DNA from: Diatrype stigma | Lineage: Eukaryota; Ascomycota; Sordariomycetes; Xylariales; Diatrypaceae | Assembly (NCBI GenBank): GCA_022225965.2 | Contig: JAKJXP020000131.1 | Coordinates: 45,245-109,244, forward strand | Length of the DNA stretch: 64,000 nt | Reading direction: 5' to 3' | Part shown: positions 12,214 to 20,974 of the stretch, one piece after another | Position numbering within the stretch: the first letter of the stretch is position 1 | Layout of the letters: the number at the start of each line of letters is the position of its first letter | Translations under genes and position numbers: made by a program | Notes under the pieces: model-generated | Seen by the model: the letters and a program-made list of their open reading frames with translations, nothing else | Database searches by the model: none | What the model was told of the DNA's origin: nothing

Positions 12214-12568
12214 GCCCCCTACGGTATAGATTGTATATAATGTGACCCAAAAAAATCGATGTTATTTGCTTGCAGTCGGGAGCATTGATTGTCTCACTAG
12301 AATCTAGTGAAATCACTCTTGTCCCTTCCGGAATCGCGATCTCAACATATGGTCTTGAAATGAACTACTCTCAGACAGGAAGCCTCTCTTTGTCTATGGG
12401 TCATTCATCTAGTAGTATGGCCTATCACATGATTAAACGTTGGTGGGTGGGCTTGAGTTGTGTCAACGTATAGCTTGCGGTGCAATATTCCGCATCACTT
12501 GCTTGAGTTCAATCTAACATGCAAATAGCTGATCATACTTCCGGAACCCATTGGCAGCCTATGGGCTG
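12214..12568. other. Convergent 3' region
   Basis: About 350 bp between the 3' ends of the complex I gene and the small minus-strand gene. It should hold both 3' UTRs. No gene, hairpin terminator or repeat is evident. Confidence 0.5.
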
Positions 12569-12878
12569 TTAAAAGACGAGATTCCCCTTTTGTTCTTGCT
12601 GCCGCTTGGGATCCTCCGCCTTCGACTCCGACTCTCCCGTCTCCCCCTTAGCCTGCTTCGTAGCACCGCCCTCGTCACGGCCCTGGGGTTTCTTTGCAGC
12701 GGAAACAGCCGGGTTCTCGTCCAAGCCGGAGAGGGCGCCCGGGGCTGTATGCCCGTATTTTGCTGTGGTGTAAACTGTTAGTTACGTGAACTACGGTGTT
12801 TGTGAAGTTCGGCGGTTACACACTCAGCTCAGGCTTGTCTGTGTTGTTTGCGTCGGTCTGCTGTAATAACGACGACAT
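12569..12878 (-). CDS. Small hydrophilic protein of unknown function, 82 residues
   Basis: Too short and too split to show as a long reading frame. Exon 1 (12878-12824) begins MSSLLQQTDANNTDKPEL and ends at a GTGTGT donor. Exon 2 (12762-12569) follows a CACCACAG acceptor preceded by an AACTAAC branch point. The phase-1 join gives LTKYGHTAPGALSGLDENPA, then a very charged Lys/Glu/Gln/Ser tail ending KGNLVF. The frame stays open only with this splice. There is no signal peptide or membrane segment; it looks like a small, probably disordered, soluble protein. I do not recognise the family. It is convergent with the complex I gene. Confidence 0.6.
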
Positions 12879-14669
12879 TATTATGTGGTGTTGCAATTGC
12901 TAGGTTACAGTATGTAGACAATAGGGAGCAGGTCCTGACGATGTGCTAGGTCGGTTGTTATATGTAGATAGCGTGATATCATACGTCGCATGTCCGAGGG
13001 ATACAGCCAGAGGTGTAGACAGGTATGTACCAGGTAGGTATGCTTTATCTATGGACGTACTTGTCCTCCCTAGCGTTGTGGCGAGTTTCGTCTAGCTGAC
13101 ATCATAACAATCAGTGTCTTAGTAAACCCCGGGTTCACCTTGATGAGCCAATTACATTGGTCCTGTTCCTATCAGCCGCTATTACGTAGGGTGTGTAGTA
13201 CGTAGTAACGTAATAACGTAGCTGTGCAATAGTTGATACTTCAATCAAAGGAATCAGCACATTCGGATAAATCCATTGTTCAATTGGTCCGAGGCCCAAA
13301 TCGGCGCATTCATCATTCATGGAATTTATGAAATAATGGCATGATGCTGCTTCTGTTCTGCTAGGGCCGACTCGAGTTTCTGGGTGATCGGACTCGAATC
13401 AGCTTCATGACATCCCTAGATTTCCGGCCTTCAAGCTTCATCAACTACATTTAGGAGGCTCCGAGACCAAACAACAGCTATCCCTTAGTTAGTGCGCAAT
13501 CTAGAGGTAGCAAATTGCAAGAGTGTGGAATGAATTCTCGGATCCCTTGCCCATTTCGAACACATAGTTAGCCTCAATCGCCTCAGATTCCTGACCGTCC
13601 TCCTGGATGCCCGTCCACCACACGCCGGCACTCGCGCTCCCGTACAGCCCTGGTCTCCCGCGGCCTGGTACCGAGGGCGTATACGTTAGGGATTACCACT
13701 GTCATCCGAGCCGCCTGACAAGTGTTGGTCACTGATTCTTGGCCTAGACCTGGACCCGGAGCCCGATCCCGACTCCTGAGCGAGCAGGGCGCGGTAGGTC
13801 CACTGAGCCGGAGACGCCCGCGTCCGTCAAAACCCCGACGCGACGGTCGTCAGCGGCTGGGTCCCGATGTTGCGGATGGTGGTAGCTTCGAGGAGGGAGC
13901 TGTCACTGCCGCTGTCGCCGCCGGCTTTGGCGAGCGAAGCCCCGTTGTCTTCGCTGACGTGGAAAGCCGCCCTCGTCCCCCGACGCCGGGTGTGGACCGG
14001 GGTCTTCCGATCTGTAAATATAGCTAGTACTTCCCACACTCTCATCTTGTCGTAGGTAGGTATCAGCATATGATGGCAATCAACTAAGCATTAGAACCCG
14101 AGTTCTGGGATACGTCCGGGATACATCTACTTCAGGATCAGGATCAGTGTTAGGGCGCGCGAGGAAGCATTCCCAACTTTCTTCCCCTGGACCTGACGGA
14201 AGCAGGGATTGATTTGCTGGTAAAACAAAGAGACTGCTGTTGTACCTCTATGCAGAGCATGGCTATTGGTTGGATGTGTACGAGTCAAACTATCCATGGA
14301 ATGTGATGCCATCGTGCCTCGGTTCAATCGGCAAGGTGAGTTGATGTTGGATGACAGTTCTATAACAGTATCTCGAGGCAAACAAAGAAACCAGTCATTA
14401 TGACCATAACGTGACACACCTTTTGGCACTTCCGTCTGGTTTATATATTAAGCACCCTTGCCTTATATCTACCAAGCAGTCAAGTCATGCCTTATATGCA
14501 AACGTGACTCAGAGCCAACTTGTCAAATTATCTATATATTCCAGCATTGTGATATGCTTTCCCAAACTCAGCACATCATATTCATCACGAAACCCCCCTA
14601 CTGGCAGGGCCAGTAACTATCACTTTTACTCCAGAGACGGACTTTTTTACAACTACGACCCGACCCACG
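12879..14669. other. Intergenic region with a GC-rich coding-like remnant
   Basis: About 1.8 kb without a supported gene. Most is of ordinary composition, but about 13580-14010 is markedly richer in G and C and shows coding-like reading on the minus strand (see the separate entry). Confidence 0.4.
13495..14010 (-). pseudogene. Possible degenerate gene fragment
   Basis: On the minus strand a frame from about 14010 to 13827 reads as coding-like (for example EDNGASLAKAGGDSGSDSS and EATTIRNIGTQPLTT) and stops. Another frame, from about 13650 to 13495, gives YGSASAGVWWTGIQEDGQ and ends ENSFHTLAICYL followed by a stop. The two cannot be joined by an obvious intron, and the segment between them carries stops in the relevant frames. 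The GC content is higher than both flanks. It could be a decayed gene or an unrecognised split gene; no family could be named. Confidence 0.25.
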
Positions 14670-15412
14670 ATGCAGCTAGCCATGAATCTCTCCAAGCTCC
14701 TCTTTGCCATCTTGGGTTTGGCGACAATCTGCTCCTCCTCAGCGATGCCATTAGCTCACATCCAGCGGGATCTGGAACCCCATCCAGAGCAAAGCTTTGT
14801 GCTCTCTTGTGCTCAATCAGTAGTTGGGGCAGAAGGGCCTTCGGCGAAGTATAAACTACAATCCTTGTGTACCACAAACGAGGGAAAACCACTTTGCTCA
14901 AAGCTACCTCTAGACCCGTATGTGTTCTTCTCTCACTCGCCTTCCTTATCCCTTTACTTTTCTTCTGGTTTTGCTATACCATGATACTCTGTGGTACGTC
15001 TGGTATCGATTATTGGCGTCACTTTTCTTGTTACTATGGGACGTAGCCACTATCCCAGACTCCCAGTTTGAAAATACCTAATTGACTGGCTCAACTGGAC
15101 TCCTATAGTTACTTCAAGTATCGCGATGGCCACCTCGAAAGAGCATCTGATGGAGAAATTTCCTCGCAGTGCACTTGCAAATTGAACACTGACGCAGGAG
15201 GCCTGTCGGCGGTGCTCCAGTGCACATGCAACAACGTCTTTGTTTCCCTGGCCATTGGTAAGTGTCTCCAGTCCATTAAGGAGCTTAGATTATATTGGCC
15301 CTCGTTGAATAGTCCTGACATATGGTATTTTGCCACAGGCGATTACATTATCAACTCTGGCGGTTTTCTGATGTGCGATGGTATCAAGGGCGAAGAGTGC
15401 AGCGGCTCCTGA
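14670..15412 (+). CDS. Small secreted cysteine-rich protein (effector-like), 156 residues
   Basis: Three exons (14670-14917, 15109-15257, 15339-15412) join cleanly in phases 2 and 1. The N-terminus MQLAMNLSKLLFAILGLAT is a strong signal peptide, with likely cleavage after the SSSA or AMPLA stretch. The rest is compact and cysteine-rich: nine cysteines after the signal, including two paired CTC motifs (QCTCK and QCTCN) about 20 residues apart and a C-terminal MCDGIKGEECSGS. No catalytic motif or membrane segment is seen. Size, secretion signal and cysteine content fit the small secreted proteins that many plant-associated fungi deploy, but also harmless cell-wall proteins. The family was not recognised. 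Second Met at residue 5 is an alternative start. Confidence 0.7.
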
Positions 15413-17634
15413 AGTTTTCTACCCTTATGAAGATGAGCAAGACGAACCAACGTTATGGCTTCACCTTCGGTGGTCCAGGTTTCATGTATCCCGCTAGCCA
15501 CTAACTGAGAACATGGGAGGGGTAGCTTAGATCGGGGTGCGTGAATTCCTTATGGAGGGTCATATGTTGTCAAACGGAGTGGTAGTTTTCGAGGTCAAGT
15601 GTGATATTGCAGTACATAGCCAAATATGTGGAATAGGGGGCTGGTTAGGCACCTCTTTACGCACCTAACCAATCCTCACTTCAGCTACTTGCTTAGCCAA
15701 AACACGTATTTTTCGTTCTTCGAACTAACACGCAATAATGCCAGCCCGATATTAAAGTCAAAGTACGTGATGTAGTTATGCTTATAAGGTCAGCATCCAG
15801 ATTCATCTTGCTACCTAGTCGTGATTATCCTCCTTCTGCGGCTTTACCCAATGAAATAAAACATCTCCTAAATGTGGTGACTAGGGTCTTTTGACGCACA
15901 TCCTATCATAGATAGGATATTCTCAGCGAGTACTAAAGTGTCCGAACCGAAGGAAGCGAGAGCAACACCTTTAAATGACGAAAACCGATATTCGGTGCTC
16001 AAGTAACGGCCTGTCGCCAGCCCGGTATTATTGGCTTATATTTGCATCATAGAGACATCTTGATTGCTCTTGAATAGTGTTATATTTAGGGTCCATAGCA
16101 TCTATTTATTCCATATTCTATTGAATCTACAGCAGTAAGAATGATAAAACCAAGAAGTGACTGCCTACTTCGAGAGTTATGAAACTGGGCAATCTACCCG
16201 GCGTATGTAGGATGGGGCGCACAAAACCACAAGACTTCCTTTAACTAGTAGTAGTCTCCCACAGCTTCATTGAGGGCCCCTTCTGCCTGGTAATGAGGAC
16301 ATGGGCACCAATGATCTTGGTGCCTTGGAACTCTGTGTGGGCATGGACACCAATGGTCATCTAGGGGGCTGACCAATTGACCAGCCACGGATGATCGGCA
16401 CCTAGATGGTTGGTTGGCATCGTTGGTTTTATGATCAAAGGTCTCTGCGAGCGGAGACGGACTATCTGATGTCTTTGCGGAAGATTGAGTTGGCGTCACT
16501 TGTCGGTGCAACTCCTTGGGAGAAGCATCTTGAATTGCCTTCTGGTTGATGGGAACCGACTTGGATGATTCTTTCCCACTCATTATGACGGTAGTTGAAC
16601 TGCTACTAGTTTCTGTAGTAATACTGGCTTTTGAGTAGATTCCTTATGTACGTTTTGTGCTGTAGAGAGCCTGGGTATCTTAGGAATGAGCAAGCTTTTA
16701 TACCTTTCGTGGATCTTATCAAAGTCTTTTATTAGATCGTTAGACTGGAACAGCTCTCTTTGTCTTACATTTGACCTCCGGGTCAAAGATCGATGTAATT
16801 GTAAATCCTTTATTAACATGTTAGGTATGAAGGGCATTGTTACAACCATCAAGACGACGTAATTATCTATTGTACCCCAAAGGCGTTTTTCTTTCACTCG
16901 CTGTCCGGCCTATATACGACTGACAATGCCTATGTCCACATCAATGTTGATAGCAACAATTCCTTGCGTATTTAGGACGAGCCTGTACCGGGCTGGTGCA
17001 ATCTACGTCGTTAACTTCGTTCGTCCTTAATACTGCTTGGTTTACGAGTGGTACATATTTACGGGAGGTCGAATATCGTGGTCTGGCCGATATTCCAAGT
17101 TTTCCTGATCATGTGTCTTACCTGCTGATCCGCGACTACACGGGTGGAACAAGTTGCCGACTTGAATTTCGAACTCTCATGTGGTAGTAAGATATACCTG
17201 GGAACCTGCAGCTCCGAGTAGTTGTGACATGCTCGTTTTCATCTTTCATCCAGCTTTACTTTACCTAAGTGAAGAAGCCCTGCTACGCCGGTGAAAATAT
17301 GACTCTTGCCTAAGTAGCTACAGTAGTCGAATGGTCTCGATCGCATATAGTCATGATGTCTTGTACCAAGCGCAACAATACCCTTGTTCATACTTTCCGT
17401 TTCCCTACAATGTTGTAGCAGTGTGTTTCCTATCAACGTCACCGTTATCTTGTTTCTTAGTAGTATAAAAAACACGGGGTTTTTCTCCTTCATTGTCATG
17501 GAAGCCTCAACCACCACGGTGCACGGCAAATCGTGTAGAATCAACCACCTGCTTAAGATTAACCAACAGACTAAGTCCTGTGGTATCATAGGCAAACACT
17601 CAAGAATCCAACAATCCACATAACCAACGACCTG
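15413..17634. other. Gene-poor region
   Basis: About 2.2 kb with no confident gene. The only coding-like stretch is on the minus strand at 16245-16583: an ATG-initiated frame of 112 codons starting MSGKESSKS, containing two copies of DHWCPCPH. A second frame directly upstream (to 16897) has no ATG at its 5' end. No intron joins them convincingly, so neither is called as a gene. Confidence 0.4.
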
Positions 17635-18342
17635 ATGGTGTGGCTACCAGAGACGGTGGGGCAACGAATTGCCTTCGCCATAACTCTCGTATACGGGTCC
17701 ATCAGCGCCTGGGGAATTTCAAACCGTGTCACATGGTTTTTCGTGATGGCCCTGCTGCCCTCCGTGGCGCGCGAAGTCATCGTGAATCCGGAGGGGGCAG
17801 CAAACTGGGTCGCGCACAAGGTGCTGATACCGATCCGGCTCTACGACGCCGTCTCGGCCAGGCTTTTTGCTGTCGTGACCTGGTGCGCTGCCGTGGGGGC
17901 CTGGTTATTTGCCGCCGGACCCGCGCCCTGGCCGCAACCACCGCACGCGGTTCCTGAAGTCTGGCCCTTCCACGACTGGGACCCTCTGTTGCAGCAGCAA
18001 CCGCCGCCGGGGGGGTTCCCCGCGCCTCGTGGTCATCGCGTGGAGAATGTGCACCACTGCGCTTGTCTTGACGAGAGAGCGGAGGCGCTGGAGCGCGAGC
18101 TGCTGCTGCAGCGAGCTGCCTTCTTCGACCTTCAGGATCAGGCTCAGGATGATCGAAGGCAGCTGCAGGAGGAGATTAATCTGAGGCTTAACACGCCGCG
18201 GAATGGTTTCGTCCAGCAGCGCGAGATGCTTGCGCAGGTCGCGGCGCTCCAGACTGACCTGGCGCGGACGCAGGCCGAGCTGGCGCAGGCGCGTGGGCTG
18301 ATCAGGCAACACCTAGGCCAAGGGCAGCCAGGTCAAGGATAA
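17635..18342 (+). CDS. Hypothetical membrane-anchored coiled-coil protein, 235 residues
   Basis: Single uninterrupted frame, clearly richer in G and C than the surrounding DNA. The N-terminal half contains hydrophobic stretches: IAFAITLVYGSISAWG, VTWFFVMALLPSV and LFAVVTWCAAVGAWLFAAG. A proline-rich linker (QQQPPPGGFPAPRG) follows. The last 100 residues are charged and helical with heptad-like Leu/Ala spacing (ERAEALERELLLQRAA and LQTDLARTQAELAQARG), consistent with a coiled coil. This suggests a membrane protein with a cytoplasmic oligomerising tail. No known domain was recognised, and the isolated position in a gene-poor plain leaves open that it is lineage-specific. Confidence 0.5.
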   Translation: MVWLPETVGQRIAFAITLVYGSISAWGISNRVTWFFVMALLPSVAREVIVNPEGAANWVAHKVLIPIRLYDAVSARLFAVVTWCAAVGAWLFAAGPAPWPQPPHAVPEVWPFHDWDPLLQQQPPPGGFPAPRGHRVENVHHCACLDERAEALERELLLQRAAFFDLQDQAQDDRRQLQEEINLRLNTPRNGFVQQREMLAQVAALQTDLARTQAELAQARGLIRQHLGQGQPGQG

Positions 18343-19681
18343 GACCTGGTTAATTACAACCTGGTCTAAATCTGCCTATCGGCGAGGCAAAGGGGTGAAG
18401 GGGTAAAGGGAGGGTTGCTAACTGCAATTGTTTACATGTTCTATGTTGAGGTAGTCTATTGAATAAATAGGTTAAATTGCTGATGGCACAGATTAAAACT
18501 GAAGCTAATGGGACACAAGAACGAAATCGCTGGGTGTACTACCTAGTAGAACATTGCCTCTTGTCAAAATGAAACACACAAAAGCAGGAGAAAATGTGCT
18601 TAAGCACAGTAATAATACAAAAGAAATAAGATCATTCATTTCGTTCGACCGGAGGGGCATACTTTTTCTTAATTCGAAGAAGATACTTTAAAACTACACA
18701 TGTGTGACTTTATATAGGTGATGCAAGATCTGTTTCTGAGACAGTATTAGAAGATTTGGCGACATAAAGTAAAAGAAAAGAAGAAAATACTATAAAACAA
18801 GTAGAATTAAAAAATAGCAATAATTCATGCTTCTCACTTAGAAACGAAGGGGGCGAAGGGGAAAAGGGGGGGAGGGGAAGCCACCGATATATAGGGTCGC
18901 TGGTGTATCACCGCTACTGTAGTATACTATCTTACATAGACCTCCGATAGACATCCAGATATACCTACCCTATTAGAGCAGGCTTATATCAGTCCATATG
19001 TTTACGCCAAATATCCAAGTAACTAATCGCACAAACTAGTTAACTACTTAGCTCCTATGGCAATATCTGTGTTTTAGGAGTCCTTCCATATACATCAGGA
19101 GGGGCAACGGAGAGCTGCTGTCAGACATAAGGGGTGATAATTGATGTGTGTATTGTTGTTGTTCCGAAGTGTGCTGTAGTACGCCTCTGCTGTTGTTTAT
19201 ACTAGGTGGCTAAATCACATGATAACTGGGTCAAGCGTGCTGTAGCACACTTCCAGAGGGACCCTACAAGAGCTGTATTGGGGGTAGCAAAAGATGTTGT
19301 ATTAGGGATGGTTTGTGACAAGTCTAAACTATTGCAGATCTGCAAGTCATAGTACAGCCCCATAACCCCCAATTACTGTATACTACTACGTAGTAGGTGT
19401 GTTATAACACACCTGGAGTATTCGACAGCTGCAAGAGCAAAATACCTAGTACTATATGGATCTGCCAGTAAGGGGCGAGCTAAACAAGGTCCGAACTATA
19501 ATAGCGCCTCGAAGGGGCTCATGGATAGGGGCTACAGCTAAGATAATGTAGTGGAGACTGGTTAATGCATACATACTACGGTAGATAAGGGATGACTGAT
19601 AGCGGATAAGCGCACAGCTTGAATATAAGCACTTGTAAAACAAAATTTCTCCATCAATCACAAGCGGCTTCAGCTTCGTCT
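18343..19681. other. Non-coding region with dense palindromes
   Basis: About 1.3 kb, AT-leaning, no gene. It includes an imperfect inverted repeat (GAAGTGTGCTGTAGTACGC at 19166-19184 against its partner at 19235-19253) and two perfect palindromes at 19385-19414. The final part is the 5' flank of the tRNA gene. Confidence 0.5.
19395..19414. repeat. Perfect 20-nt palindrome
   Basis: AGGTGTGTTATAACACACCT is its own reverse complement. It directly abuts a second perfect palindrome (CTACTACGTAGTAG, about 19385-19398). Confidence 0.85.
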
Positions 19682-19773
19682 GCCCGGCTAGCTCAATGGC
19701 AGAGCGCGAGACTTTTAACCTATTTCATAAGGTCGGAATCTTGAGGTTGCGGGTTCGACCCCCGCGTCGGGCT
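19682..19773 (+). tRNA. trnK-UUU: tRNA-Lys (anticodon UUU) with a 20-nt intron
   Basis: All arms can be drawn. The acceptor stem is GCCCGGC (19682-19688) with GTCGGGC (19766-19772), one G-U pair, discriminator T at 19773. The D-stem pairs GCTC with GAGC. The anticodon stem pairs CGAGA (19707-19711) with TCTTG (19739-19743). The loop reads C-T-TTT-A, anticodon 19714-19716, with an intron at 19718-19737 in the canonical place one base 3' of the anticodon. The T-arm is GCGGG, TTCGACC, CCCGC. A T-run follows within 10 bp (19776-19781), as expected for RNA polymerase III termination. Confidence 0.93.
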
Positions 19774-20974
19774 GCTTTTTTAATAAAAGCGAGTGGCAGC
19801 TTCATCTTTTGCCATTCCATCTTATGGATGCTTGGAATGGCCTAGAATGCGCGAAAGTCGCGGCCAAAACTACCCAAGTAGCCTCAGGTACGGCTTAGGA
19901 CAGTATGGCAAGCCTTTACGCTTAACTGTGTTTAGGCCTAATTACGCTGTAATGCCAGGCAAAGTCCGATAAAAACCATACATATGTCACGCTTGGGCCA
20001 CTGAGATCCGTATGGTTTTTTCCGGACTCTGCCTGAATGCCCGAGGTACGCGTAGGCGCGAAGTACTGAAGTGTAACGACGGTTACTGTGTCGGATTTTT
20101 TTTGGGGGGGGAAAAAATGTTACGTAGTGCCCAGGAGTACTATGTACTCCTGGCATTACGTAAGCCTACCCCAGACTAGCCAGGAACCATATAAGAGTTT
20201 CTGGCAGTCCTTTATAGTACTTGAATTTTATACGCTTTATATTATAACTCCATTAACCTTATACTGGTAATTCTATAAGCAGAGCATTACAAAGCAGTGC
20301 TTTGCATCTTCTTATATACGTTAAGCAGTATCCTTATTGGGCACTGCTTAGTTAATGCGAAAACCTGGCCCCAGCTTTTTATTCGTATTAGCTTAAGGCT
20401 TATTAATGCACATTGCTCCTATAAAGCTGCTGTACCTATGAACCGGCTGTGGCCCCTATTTGCTGCCAGCTGCGGCACCGGCCGGCTCCGGCTTTTATGC
20501 CTCTTATAAGCATACTTCGGGGGTGAAGGAAAGTGGCAAGCAAAACCTGGCTTTTATGCCCCTGAATTATTAAGGGGCCTTACGTATTATACATTACTGT
20601 ACTCTATGGCGTATTTTGAAGTAGTCTTATTATGGCCGCTTACTTTTGACCGCGACCTTCGTAAAGATGCCGTTTTTCATCCCCTTTCGGAACATATTAG
20701 GTGTGAGCAGATGGGAAGCATGTAGAAGCGCCATAGTTTGGGAATCCGCTATCTGAGCCAGCTAGGCTATTAGCACGAATGAGCGCTGACTACTCGGAGC
20801 TAAACATTTCAAAATACGCGCGCCAAGCTGCGGCTGATCGCCTTGCATGATCTGCCTTCGGATCGATCGGTGCGACTTCTGCTACTAATTACATGATCAA
20901 CAAGTTGACCTCTGCTGCCTGAAGGCTTGAAGTCACTTTGGCTTGACAGATCCCTAGTTCATTTACACGCGACG
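19774..20974. other. Repeat-bearing intergenic region 3' of the tRNA
   Basis: About 1.2 kb without a gene. It holds the short inverted-repeat element at 19949-20158, then a stretch (about 20200-20650) rich in TTATAAGC- and GCTTAT-type words that looks like decayed repeat. The last part is the promoter side of the cysteine-module gene. Confidence 0.45.
19949..20158. mobile_element. Short non-autonomous inverted-repeat (MITE-like) element
   Basis: The ends TAATGCCAGG (19949) and CCTGGCATTA (20158) are exact inverted repeats. If the outer TA is the target duplication, this fits Tc1/mariner-style insertion at TA. Inside, AGGCAAAGTCCG plus a run of A and CCATAC (about 19956-19981) is mirrored by GTATGGTTTTTTCCGGACTC then TGCCT (about 20009-20034). 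A second internal near-palindrome lies at 20121-20161. No coding sequence is present. The GGCAGAGTCCG core recurs in the arms of the 50.8-53.9 kb element. Confidence 0.6.

Noticed and set aside
16245..16897. Two abutting minus-strand frames, one with a duplicated DHWCPCPH motif
   Set aside because: The upstream frame lacks an ATG at its 5' end, and no intron links them convincingly. Noted only as a possible remnant.
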